Part shown: one piece after another, positions 56,575-64,000 of the stretch
How the letters are laid out: each line of letters starts with the position of its first letter
How positions within the stretch are numbered: position 1 is the first letter of the stretch
Made by a program: the position numbers and the translations under genes
The notes under the pieces: model-generated
Told to the model about the DNA's origin: nothing
Databases searched by the model: none
What the model saw: only the letters and a program-made list of their open reading frames with translations
Source of the DNA: a virus
Length of the DNA: 64,000 nucleotides
Direction: 5' to 3' (one strand)
Virus record (IMG/VR): IMGVR_UViG_3300009034_000014
Span: 1-64,000 of that record

Positions 56575-57588
56575 TCAGCGGAAATGGTAACTCGGCAAAG
56601 CCACGCCAGCGCCTGCCAGCGCCGCTGACTCCTTCATAGGTCCGCGTCCCTTGGTCGGCGATAGCGATCTCAACCAGCCGAGTCTTTCCTTTGATTCTCC
56701 AATGAACGGGTGCGCACGCTTTACGCCCTCTGGTGATCGCGCTCTGAGTTCCCGTTGCATCACGCCCATCCCTTGCTCGACCGTGAACACTTTTCCATCC
56801 ATATGCGAGCAGATCTGACACGTCCTAGCGTCCATCACGGCTGAAATCTCGTATCGCACCGCACCGTAATCCGCCATGCTCCTGATCTGCCCGAACGCCC
56901 TCGCAGTCGTCGCAGCATTCGCAGCCACGCCCTCGAAGTACTGCGCAGCCGACCCGTGCCAGCCTCCGGGAGTGGAGAACACGCCGAGCGATTCAGTAAG
57001 ACGTTCCCTAATTAGCGAACCAGCGAGTCGGCGATCCGTCCCCGCTTCAACCATGGTCTCCTTCGCTGTGTTCGCTATTGTGCTACCTATGTTCTCGTCG
57101 TAGTGTTCACCGATCCAGAAAGTCTGGTGATCGGCGAGTGTGGCTGCCGCCTCTTCGTCCACGAGATCAAAAGCGGGCATGACCTCGGAGAATACCGGCT
57201 CTGCCTTGGCCACCTCCGCTTGTAGGTTGGCCGTCGAGTACGCCAGTGGTGCGCGGGTGTGCTTGGTGGCCTTCTTCCACCCCGCGATGCGCGCTAATCG
57301 GTAGATCTTTTGCTGCGTCTCGATGTGACGGGGCAAGACTTCTTTCGCCCATTTATCCATCTCGCGCTCGACGGCCTTGGCGATCACCGAAGCGGGCTTC
57401 AGTTGTGCGGCGAGTGCGGTAGCTTGCTTGACGGCCTTGCGGGAGTGCGCGTTCCACTTGGCCAGCAGGTAGCGTCTGAGTTGAGTTTCGAGCCGGGCGA
57501 TGCGTGCGACTTCGGATAGCCGAAGGGCTTTGGTCAGCAGGTCATCGACGGCCATGACTCCGTCGTAGTATGTGTCCAGCGCAGTCAT
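56575..57588 (-). CDS. MuF / SPP1 gp7-like head morphogenesis protein (337 aa)
   Basis: A long helical N-terminal part (LRLSEVARIARLETQLRRYL), then the MuF core: MVEAGTDRRLAGSLIRERLT, YEISAVMDARTCQICSHMDG, KVFTVEQGMGV. The DARTCxxCxxMDGKVF signature is diagnostic. Minor head protein next to the portal, ejected or structural. Follows the portal gene as in SPP1 and Mu-like phages. Confidence 0.8.
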   Translation of the reverse strand: MTALDTYYDGVMAVDDLLTKALRLSEVARIARLETQLRRYLLAKWNAHSRKAVKQATALAAQLKPASVIAKAVEREMDKWAKEVLPRHIETQQKIYRLARIAGWKKATKHTRAPLAYSTANLQAEVAKAEPVFSEVMPAFDLVDEEAAATLADHQTFWIGEHYDENIGSTIANTAKETMVEAGTDRRLAGSLIRERLTESLGVFSTPGGWHGSAAQYFEGVAANAATTARAFGQIRSMADYGAVRYEISAVMDARTCQICSHMDGKVFTVEQGMGVMQRELRARSPEGVKRAHPFIGESKERLGWLRSLSPTKGRGPMKESAALAGAGVALPSYHFR

Positions 57589-57599
57589 CTAGTCTTGCC

Positions 57600-57905
57600 T
57601 CAGACTTCAGCCGATTCAAGCATTCCGATTTCCAACAGCGACTTGCCGAAATGTTTACGTGCCAAACCGTCAAGATGCCGCAATACCCGCTCGAGGCTCC
57701 CGAAGAGAATCCAGTAGCCCGGAAAGTGCTCAGCAACGCCATGAGTGGTCATCCGGTCCTCCATCTCCCGCAGCAGATCGAACCGGTAAGACGCCGATTC
57801 CGTGAAGCGCACGATCTGTCTGATGCCGAGCCATTCGGATCGTGGTTCTTCTTCGGAGATTTCAACGCCGATCCGTGCCAGAGCTTTCGTTTCGATCTCG
57901 TCCAT
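57600..57905 (-). CDS. hypothetical protein after the portal (101 aa)
   Basis: The start ATG 57905 (MDEIETKALARIGVEISEEE) lies two bases from the portal stop, with GAGGAAGG upstream. ASYRFDLLREMEDRMTTHGV and YWILFGSLERVLRHLDGLAR suggest a helical protein. Function unknown; head accessory by position. Confidence 0.5.
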   Translation of the reverse strand: MDEIETKALARIGVEISEEEPRSEWLGIRQIVRFTESASYRFDLLREMEDRMTTHGVAEHFPGYWILFGSLERVLRHLDGLARKHFGKSLLEIGMLESAEV

Positions 57906-57906
57906 C

Positions 57907-59694
57907 TCAGCCTTCCTCGGTCGCTTCCTCAACCTCTTTCCGCCAGCGCTCCTCCATCTCGTCGCGCATCTTCATCAGCCGTTCCACAAGCTCCTCATCG
58001 CTGGCTCCGCGATCGAATAGCGGGATGTCGGCGCTGGTCAACTTCTCTATAACCTCAAGAGCTTTCAGCGCAGTTACAGTTTGTCCCGGCTCAGATGCGT
58101 CACCTAAGTTTTTCACACGTTCTGCCATGGTCAGGCTGAATGGCACGTCCTGCGGGAAATCATCCGGGAATGGTGGGAGCTCAATACCGAAGATGTCCTC
58201 TAGAGCTTTGCGTGCGATCCTTGGCGTCATGCCTCCGGTTTTCTCCGCACCGGCCAGAATGCGTACCAGCTCCGTGTTGTCCGTGGTGTTCGGGCTGTTG
58301 CTCTTGAATAAGTGGTAGCGCACGTCCATTGCCGGAAAGATCCTCCGATTAATTAACCTATCGAACTCGTCTCGCTCGGGTGCGAAGACCTGTTCATCGG
58401 CCAACCTCCGTGATACTTCAGCCGTAGCGCGATTGAAAGTTTCCATTGCTCCGAGGAATAGTTGCGAAAGCCTGAATGCCCGCCGGATCTTCTCGCGGTT
58501 GTTCTTGCTGTACTCCTGGAACAAGGCGTCCTTAATCTGAGCCTGTGTGAGCGGCTTCGCTTCGAGCTTCACCTGGCCAGGCTGCTCGCCATCTGTATCT
58601 GGAGATTCGGCCTCGACCACGATGAACTTAGAATAATTATCCGATCCCTGAACATGGCTCTGGGCGAAATCAGTGAGTCGATCTATGCTCGCCTGCGTCA
58701 ACTGCCCACCTGAGACTAGGACAAACATGCTCGGCATATTGTTGTTCCGAATCGTCACGAAGTTAATTTCCTCCCCAGCGCGATCTCCGAAGATGGAAAG
58801 AAGATTCCCGATGGTATGCGGTAGCCCGTAGGGGCTGCGCGGGGAGTAGAGCTTCAGGTGAACTACCTCGTTCGCTCGGCGATCTTCAGGAATCGGTGTT
58901 TTGCCGCTTACCAGCTTGCCTGTCTCGTCCTGTATCAGCTCGCCGTTCTCGTTGTCGTAGATCCGGGGATCCCCGAATTCCTTGAACCAGCGCGTCTCCA
59001 GGCTTCCGGTAACAGAGAGGTTGCGCCGCGTAGTTAGCCGCGTCTGCACAAAGCGCCGGAAGCGCTTCCAGGTTGGAACGGTCTCGATATCCACAGCGCC
59101 GTTGCCGAGGATGCGGTAGATTGGGATCCTGACCTTTATGGGATCTCGATCTTCCGGGCTAAGGTGCATCTGGTAGCTCGGGAGGTGGTTGAATGCCTGG
59201 ATCTTGCCCGCTACGTTCCGTATGATCTCGAACTCCGCGTTGCCAGTGGTTTCGAGATCTACGCGTAGCTTCCTTCGGAACATGACGAAAGAGTCGTCAC
59301 CGGCCGCGTACAGAAAGAAGTTCTCCAACTCAAGCCGTTCCTTCTCGATCTTCTTGGCAAGATCCTTGGCATCGCTGATCTGCTCCGGCTTCAGGCGCGA
59401 CACCAGACGGTGACCGAAGCCCTCGATATTCACTTCCATGGCGGAGATACACGGTCCTAGCTCCGTGTTCGTCTCCAGGAGCATGGCGAGCTGTAGCAAG
59501 TCGAAAGGCGGCTCTACGATCTGCCCGGCGTCTATCAGCGACTCGATGTAGTCCTCGGGCAACTCCTTGGTCTTGCCCGGCTCGGTTTCTCGTTCCTGCT
59601 TCACCATCGGGATCACCAGGGCGCGGATCTTCGTTAGATTCTGCTCCGCGCTCTCGTTCACGAACTCTCGAACTTGCGCTTTGGATTCAGTCAT
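57907..59694 (-). CDS. portal protein (595 aa)
   Basis: PFDLLQLAMLLETNTELGPC, ISAMEVNIEGFGHRLVSRL, VHLKLYSPRSPYGLPHTIGN and GEEINFVTIRNNNMPSMFVL are characteristic of PBSX/P2-type portal proteins; the C-terminal part is helical with an acidic end (TEEG). Forms the dodecameric vertex for DNA entry. Between terminase and the MuF gene. Confidence 0.8.
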   Translation of the reverse strand: MTESKAQVREFVNESAEQNLTKIRALVIPMVKQERETEPGKTKELPEDYIESLIDAGQIVEPPFDLLQLAMLLETNTELGPCISAMEVNIEGFGHRLVSRLKPEQISDAKDLAKKIEKERLELENFFLYAAGDDSFVMFRRKLRVDLETTGNAEFEIIRNVAGKIQAFNHLPSYQMHLSPEDRDPIKVRIPIYRILGNGAVDIETVPTWKRFRRFVQTRLTTRRNLSVTGSLETRWFKEFGDPRIYDNENGELIQDETGKLVSGKTPIPEDRRANEVVHLKLYSPRSPYGLPHTIGNLLSIFGDRAGEEINFVTIRNNNMPSMFVLVSGGQLTQASIDRLTDFAQSHVQGSDNYSKFIVVEAESPDTDGEQPGQVKLEAKPLTQAQIKDALFQEYSKNNREKIRRAFRLSQLFLGAMETFNRATAEVSRRLADEQVFAPERDEFDRLINRRIFPAMDVRYHLFKSNSPNTTDNTELVRILAGAEKTGGMTPRIARKALEDIFGIELPPFPDDFPQDVPFSLTMAERVKNLGDASEPGQTVTALKALEVIEKLTSADIPLFDRGASDEELVERLMKMRDEMEERWRKEVEEATEEG

Positions 59695-59738
59695 TGCCGA
59701 ACGCCTCCTCCTCGGCTATTGCAGTTGATCATACGATA

Positions 59739-61220
59739 TCATATCAAGCCGGGTTCTGTCTCGCGAACTTTTTTTCTTCTTCCCTTCTTCTTTCTTGCCC
59801 GGTTGGCCAAGTCAAATGCGTCAAGCCCGTCCCGGTAACGGTAGCCAGGAAACAAGACGAACTGGTCGATCAGTGGATCCATGTTCTTACGGAAGAAAAC
59901 GCGCTTCTCATCGAACAACGGCGTGAGCTTCAGAGCGCGTGTCATCTTGTCCTTGTCGGTGTGGATCGGCACGAAACGGTAGTCCTTGTCCAAGTGCTTC
60001 ACCTGCTGGTAGAACGCCTTCTGGTACGCGTTGGACTCCACGCCGGCGCGTATAGGATCGTGCTTCTCGTACATCTTGATCCCGCGTTCTATTTGCTTCG
60101 GGAATCCGATGTGCTTTAGGTAGTAGTCCAGTACGTAGATGTTCCCGGCCTTGTCCTCGCCGATAGTCACGTTCGCGTACTGCGCGTTGTCCCGTTGGTC
60201 TGTCTCGCTCACGGCCAGATCGTTGCCCTGGAAAATCATCAGGTCGTCTGGTATCTGGGAATCATCGATCTGCTGGCAATCGTCATAGTGGAATACCTCG
60301 CCCTTCATTGCGTCGGTGTCGTTTTGATATTGGGAGTTGAATACGATCAAGCCAGACTTCCGACGCTTTTCATCAAACCATGTAGGTGGATGTTTCTCCG
60401 GCCACGGAGATCTTCCCTTCGCGTCAAGTCCTAGAATAATCTGATGGTGAACAGCCAGTTCATTGCAGATCAGATGTCCATACAGATCGTCGTAGTGGTA
60501 GCGCGTGCCGAGTCGATGGTGCTCACCTCGATGAGGAACGCTTGGGTCTGGAGGCTCCAGACAGGGATCTAGCGTCTTATAGTACCAGGTCCGAACTTTG
60601 TCCCGCATGTACTTCGTGCGACTATTCTCATCGTCCACCAGATCGTCAGATATAATTACGTCGTAGTGCTTGGAAACGATGGTGCCGTCGACGCCCGCGC
60701 AGGTGATGGAAGCTTCTTTCGCCGCGATCGTACGCGGGACGACCTCTATTTCCGATTCGTCCCACTTCGCGACCTTCTGCGGATTATAGTATTCGCCGAA
60801 GACTTCCAGCAGCCGCTTGTTGTTCTCGAAGTGAGCCTTCACCTCCTTGAGAAAACCCTTGCTGTTAGTCGTGGTCTTGCTCGCGAAAAGAATTCTCAGA
60901 TTGGGATTTTTCAAAAGGTAGTGAATTGTTTTCGCGATCGTGCAAGTGGTGGTTTTTCCAGAGCCACGATACGAAAGTTGCAGGCTGTCTGGGTGCCTGA
61001 ACTGGAACTTCTGCATCGCGAGGTGGAAGGGCTGCACCTCGTAGCCCAGCACCTCGGTGGACAGCAGATCTATCCGGTTGTGATCGACGATCGCCCGGCG
61101 TAGGACCTCATTACCTATCGAACGGTAGTGCTGGTAGATCTCGACTAGCTGTTCCCGGTCTGCATTCTGGAGAGCAGCCGGATCCCCGGAGATCAGCGGA
61201 GCGGCGGATTCCGATACCAC
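59739..61220 (-). CDS. terL: terminase large subunit (493 aa)
   Basis: ATPase domain with Walker A SYRGSGKTT (83-91), Walker B DVIISDDLVDDENS, and a coupling motif region (HHRLGTRYHYDDLYGHLI). The nuclease domain has acidic residues in GNDLAVSETD, AGVESNAYQKAF and DGLDAFDLA. Drives DNA packaging and cuts the concatemer. The start at GTG 61220 has no clear ribosome site, so the true start is uncertain. No small terminase gene is recognisable next to it. Confidence 0.85.
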   Translation of the reverse strand: MVSESAAPLISGDPAALQNADREQLVEIYQHYRSIGNEVLRRAIVDHNRIDLLSTEVLGYEVQPFHLAMQKFQFRHPDSLQLSYRGSGKTTTCTIAKTIHYLLKNPNLRILFASKTTTNSKGFLKEVKAHFENNKRLLEVFGEYYNPQKVAKWDESEIEVVPRTIAAKEASITCAGVDGTIVSKHYDVIISDDLVDDENSRTKYMRDKVRTWYYKTLDPCLEPPDPSVPHRGEHHRLGTRYHYDDLYGHLICNELAVHHQIILGLDAKGRSPWPEKHPPTWFDEKRRKSGLIVFNSQYQNDTDAMKGEVFHYDDCQQIDDSQIPDDLMIFQGNDLAVSETDQRDNAQYANVTIGEDKAGNIYVLDYYLKHIGFPKQIERGIKMYEKHDPIRAGVESNAYQKAFYQQVKHLDKDYRFVPIHTDKDKMTRALKLTPLFDEKRVFFRKNMDPLIDQFVLFPGYRYRDGLDAFDLANRARKKKGRRKKVRETEPGLI

Positions 61221-61234
61221 AGGGAATAGACCTG

Positions 61235-61618
61235 CTACTTACGCCGCTCATTGAAGCCCGATACGTAGATCCGGCAGTCCTGGGTCGCCGCCACTCCAGC
61301 GATCACGGAAACGAACATGACTCGCCCGTTGCATTCCACCGTAACCTCGTAGGGCTCGCCCGCGCCCTTGCCCGCGAAGGCCAGAGCCGAGTGCTCGCTG
61401 ACGAATGCCGCCGCCTTCTCGCTCCAGAAAAAGACTTCGATCGACGGATTAGGATCATTCGCGTCCGGGATGACTTGGATATTCGCGCTCTGGAATCCAT
61501 GCATGTTGATTCCGTGAGCCTTGACCGTTTCCGGCGGGGTATCGTTCGCGTCCTTCACGTACCGATGGAGAGCGTAGTCCGGCGCGTGCGAAGGTGACCT
61601 CTTGGTTTCTTCTGACAT
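61235..61618 (-). CDS. hypothetical protein upstream of terL (127 aa)
   Basis: SPSHAPDYALHRYVKDANDT, AHGINMHGFQSANIQVIPDA, then strands (PSIEVFFWSEKAAAFVS). Mostly beta, so not an obvious small terminase. ATG 61618 has TAGGAGGTT upstream. Could be a virion or capsid-associated protein. Confidence 0.5.
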   Translation of the reverse strand: MSEETKRSPSHAPDYALHRYVKDANDTPPETVKAHGINMHGFQSANIQVIPDANDPNPSIEVFFWSEKAAAFVSEHSALAFAGKGAGEPYEVTVECNGRVMFVSVIAGVAATQDCRIYVSGFNERRK

Positions 61619-61657
61619 GTCTTGAACCTCCTACCTAGTGAGTCACCGAGGCTCACC

Positions 61658-61719
61658 GAGACGGACTGGCGCGGGGAAGAGAAAGAAAGCCGCAAAGAAA
61701 CCCCACGCCAGCCCGTCTC
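61658..61719 (-). other. 19 bp RNA hairpin between two late genes
   Basis: Arms 61701-61719 and 61658-61676 pair over all 19 positions in the minus-strand RNA with two G-U pairs; on the plus strand the same two are A-C mismatches. The 24 nt loop is pyrimidine-rich. No U-tract follows, so it may be a processing site or stabiliser rather than a terminator. Confidence 0.6.
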
Positions 61720-61737
61720 CCCGAGCCAGGGTCGCTG

Positions 61738-62043
61738 CTACTCGTGCGCCTCGTAGTGGCACAGTTCGCCAGCCACATTCAGATCCGTGTCTGCCCCGAA
61801 CGTGAAGCCGTTGGCCCGCGGCGTGATGCCCAGCGAGGTCAGTACGCTGATGTCGCCGTCGACCGAGGTCTTGACGCCTGCTGCGTCGGCCATGCCGCGG
61901 AACCACTCGATCCGGACCTTGCCACCGGACGCCACATTGACCACGCGCACCAACTTGGGCCTGAAGCCCACCTTGTCGATGTTGAGAGCGGCCCCCGTGC
62001 CGTGGAATGCGCCTTGCGCGACTCTGTTTATTCCGGAACCCAT
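61738..62043 (-). CDS. small virion-like protein, paralog 1 (101 aa)
   Basis: MGSGINRVAQGAFHGTGAAL, VGFRPKLVRVVNVASGGKVR; beta-rich. About two thirds identical to the next gene upstream over the full length, so a tandem duplicate. Start ATG 62043 (GGAGG 6 nt before); a preceding in-frame ATG is the alternative. Probably a capsid decoration or appendage protein. Confidence 0.6.
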   Translation of the reverse strand: MGSGINRVAQGAFHGTGAALNIDKVGFRPKLVRVVNVASGGKVRIEWFRGMADAAGVKTSVDGDISVLTSLGITPRANGFTFGADTDLNVAGELCHYEAHE

Positions 62044-62060
62044 CATACACCTCCTACGCC

Positions 62061-62366
62061 CTACTCGTGGGCCTCGTAGTAGATGATCTCACCGGAAATG
62101 TTCACGTTCGCATCCGCTCCGATCGTGAACCCCCGAGCCCTCGGCGTGATTCCGTCTGCGGCAATCACGCTGATGGTTCCGTTGGTGACTGTCTTCACCG
62201 CCGCGGCGTCGGCCATGCCCGCGAACCACTCGAAGCGCGACAGTCCGGTCGCTCCCGCGTTCACGACACGGACAAGCTTCGGGCGGAAACCCACCGTATC
62301 AACGTTCATGGCCGAACCAGTACCGATCACGGCACCCACTACGATCCTGTTTACTCCTGAACCCAT
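62061..62366 (-). CDS. small virion-like protein, paralog 2 (101 aa)
   Basis: MGSGVNRIVVGAVIGTGSAM, SRFEWFAGMADAAAVKTVTN, ending YYEAHE as in the neighbour. GGAGGTGAACG precedes ATG 62366. Paralog of the gene at 61738-62043; the pair may have diverged for two positions in the particle. Confidence 0.6.
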   Translation of the reverse strand: MGSGVNRIVVGAVIGTGSAMNVDTVGFRPKLVRVVNAGATGLSRFEWFAGMADAAAVKTVTNGTISVIAADGITPRARGFTIGADANVNISGEIIYYEAHE

Positions 62367-62469
62367 CGTTCACCTCCTATTAGTGAATCGCCCTCTTGAC
62401 AGCGTTGACACTGGGTATCAGATGCCAAGCCTGTGCCCACATGAGCACTGGAGGACTGGTTAACAAACA

Positions 62470-64000
62470 TCAATACGGCCTCCCATTCTGATTACAATTA
62501 CACGGAGGTTGCCCCGAGCTGAAGCCTTTATTCGGCCACACGAAAGCGCCGGACGGATATGGACTCAGATGGATCTCTGAATTGTGTCCATCGATAGCCC
62601 CGCTATACCCGACTAGAATCTCGCTTCCAGCCCCATCCTGCACACTGGCACCTGCTACGCTCCAGTCGTACCAAGTGTCGTTGGCCCTGTTGTAGTGGTG
62701 CCCAATGGCGGTGCTCGCATTATCATGACAAACCTCTATATATTTCCAATCACCAGCCGTAAATTCTGTATTTGTCACTGCTAGTACGGATTGCACCGAT
62801 ACGCCGAGGCTATTATACACACGAAACCTCAGAACATTATCAGGTGCATCTCGGATAAACCACAGGTTGTTGTTCCCGGCAGTCCCTACCGCATATAAGA
62901 AATATGTGGTTGCTCCCGGCTCCCACCAATCAGTGTACGCCCATATCGCTGCACAGAACCCGTTCTCCCACCCGTACTCTGCGTCGATATCCGACCAACG
63001 AGCCAGAGGATTATCAAACCGGTAGTCGCGAGCATTGTATGTCGTCGTCCCAGCACCTGTCGGGTTCTCGACCCAAGGGGTGTGATACAGCGCTGCCTTC
63101 AACGAAAAACTATCCACCAGTATGTCTGCCGCGCCGACGGACAAGACTACCAGTCGGCAACCGACGGTGCTAGCGTCTGTCGTGAATCCGCCTCCGTAGT
63201 AGTTCCAGATCGCCTCGGGGATGTCTTTGTCTTGAAAAATGTAGTTCGTGGTCACCAACGTCGTGCACGATGCGCCGCTGTATTCCTGTACCGCGAAATC
63301 CACGCTGGAAACATTCTTCCTCATCTCCTTGAAATCCGCGTACGCGAAGTACGCCGTGGATCCCGAGCAAGCCACGCACTGATCTATTTGAGCGTTGGAA
63401 GTGGTGCCCGTGGTCTTCAATCGGAACGCGAGATCTCCGTGCTTCGTGTCGGCGCGGTACGCGGAGATCGCGCTCGTCCCGTCTCCCGCGACTTCCGTCT
63501 CCGTCCAGTCCGGCCAGTCTGGCGCGTCGTCTCCGCCAGATGGAGACTCCCCTGAGTTGTCCACGATGGTCTCGGTGTACTGCCCGTACGTCGCCATCGT
63601 GCCCGTGCCCTCGGCTTGGCAAGCTACGGGTGTTCCCGAGCGACATTTCTGCGTTGAGCAGGTAGAGTGAGATGCTGCCTGGGTGCAAGTGCTGACATAA
63701 AATCCATCGCCATGAGATGTGCCGGGAAAATACGGGTTGTTCCATTTGTTAGACTCAACGTCAGTAAGAGGTTTGTCCCAATAGGCGCATTCAAGATAAT
63801 CGCCATATCCTGGATTAGCACCATTGCTTTCAGCACCAACCACGAGTGCGAGACTACTATCCCGTATAGGCCCCTGACCAACCAGGTCAGAACCTACCGC
63901 TGCGTTATTCATATACAAGTACACATTGCTCGATCCATCCCCCAAAAACTTATAGGTGCCCACAAATGATGTTAGTGCATTTTGTACCAGAACATTACTA
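62470..64000 (-). CDS. LamG/concanavalin-like surface protein, 5' end outside the window
   Basis: The frame is open to the window edge. It shows two or more beta-sandwich modules: YKFLGDGSSNVYLYMNNAAV with VVGAESNGANPGYGDYLECA, and later WDKPLTDVESNKW plus a second unit ENGFCAAIWAYTDWWEPGAT with WKYIEVCHDNASTAIGHHYN. Such LamG-like domains bind sugars or proteins on appendages. Cys-rich middle (CTQAASHSTCSTQKC). At least 509 residues are visible. Role: probably head or fibre appendage. Confidence 0.6.
   Translation of the reverse strand, partial: SNVLVQNALTSFVGTYKFLGDGSSNVYLYMNNAAVGSDLVGQGPIRDSSLALVVGAESNGANPGYGDYLECAYWDKPLTDVESNKWNNPYFPGTSHGDGFYVSTCTQAASHSTCSTQKCRSGTPVACQAEGTGTMATYGQYTETIVDNSGESPSGGDDAPDWPDWTETEVAGDGTSAISAYRADTKHGDLAFRLKTTGTTSNAQIDQCVACSGSTAYFAYADFKEMRKNVSSVDFAVQEYSGASCTTLVTTNYIFQDKDIPEAIWNYYGGGFTTDASTVGCRLVVLSVGAADILVDSFSLKAALYHTPWVENPTGAGTTTYNARDYRFDNPLARWSDIDAEYGWENGFCAAIWAYTDWWEPGATTYFLYAVGTAGNNNLWFIRDAPDNVLRFRVYNSLGVSVQSVLAVTNTEFTAGDWKYIEVCHDNASTAIGHHYNRANDTWYDWSVAGASVQDGAGSEILVGYSGAIDGHNSEIHLSPYPSGAFVWPNKGFSSGQPPCNCNQNGRPY

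Noticed and set aside
62395-62425. TTGACA on the plus strand in the gap before the LamG gene
   Set aside because: No acceptable -10 and no plus-strand gene behind it.
1-64000. CRISPR array, tRNA genes, integrase, known anti-CRISPR or toxin-antitoxin pair
   Set aside because: Looked for regular spaced direct repeats, cloverleaf-like segments and family motifs; none was found.

Overview
The window is a 64 kb piece of a tailed, contractile-tail bacteriophage (myovirus) genome. The evidence is a complete morphogenesis set: terminase, portal, MuF-like head protein, XkdF-type protease, capsid, connectors, sheath, tube, tape measure and a P2/T4-like baseplate. All genes but one are on the minus strand and should be read from right to left. 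Most neighbours overlap by ATGA, GTGA or TGATG, and Shine-Dalgarno sites are mostly strong (GGAGG-like), so the host is bacterial; nothing here names it. No tRNA, integrase, DNA polymerase or primase is visible, which suggests a phage that borrows the host replisome.

Right to left: 64.0-61.2 kb holds a truncated LamG-like surface protein, two tandem paralogous virion-like proteins and a small protein. 61.2-56.6 kb holds terminase, portal and the MuF-like protein. 56.5-49.3 kb holds two giant multidomain proteins: PUA/ASCH-like + 2H phosphoesterase + Dam methyltransferase + nucleotidyltransferase, and C5 methyltransferase + ATP-dependent DNA ligase + LigD phosphoesterase-like regions + XkdF protease. 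A plus-strand vsr gene lies between them. 49.0-40.9 kb holds scaffold, major capsid protein and connectors with a GIY-YIG homing endonuclease. 40.8-23.6 kb holds sheath, tube, a tail chaperone with a -1 frameshift site, tape measure, baseplate, a proline-rich repeat protein and a fibre. 23.6-20.3 kb is the lysis cassette.

After a 447 bp AT-rich gap, 19.9-0 kb is the early/replication half. It has zinc-ribbon proteins, an SNF2 helicase, a MoxR-VWA pair, a ribbon-helix-helix protein, a YqaJ exonuclease, a probable annealing recombinase, a replication initiator, a DnaC-like loader, an SbcC-like ATPase and a RuvC-like resolvase. It ends in many tiny overlapping genes, including a duplicated family with hypervariable alanine-rich tails.

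The most interesting signals are these. (1) Inside the initiator gene there are six GCATGC-type repeats at exactly 11 bp spacing, next to GATC-rich hexamers and a T-rich tract, which resembles a lambda-type origin. (2) Four sigma70-like early promoters are each followed by a structured leader RNA. In three of them the predicted first nucleotides pair with the loop of a downstream hairpin, and two of the hairpins end in a U-tract. (3) The two giant fusion proteins look like one ancestral head-maturation polyprotein split by a dcm-vsr cassette. (4) A canonical T TTT TTC slippery site joins two tail-chaperone frames.
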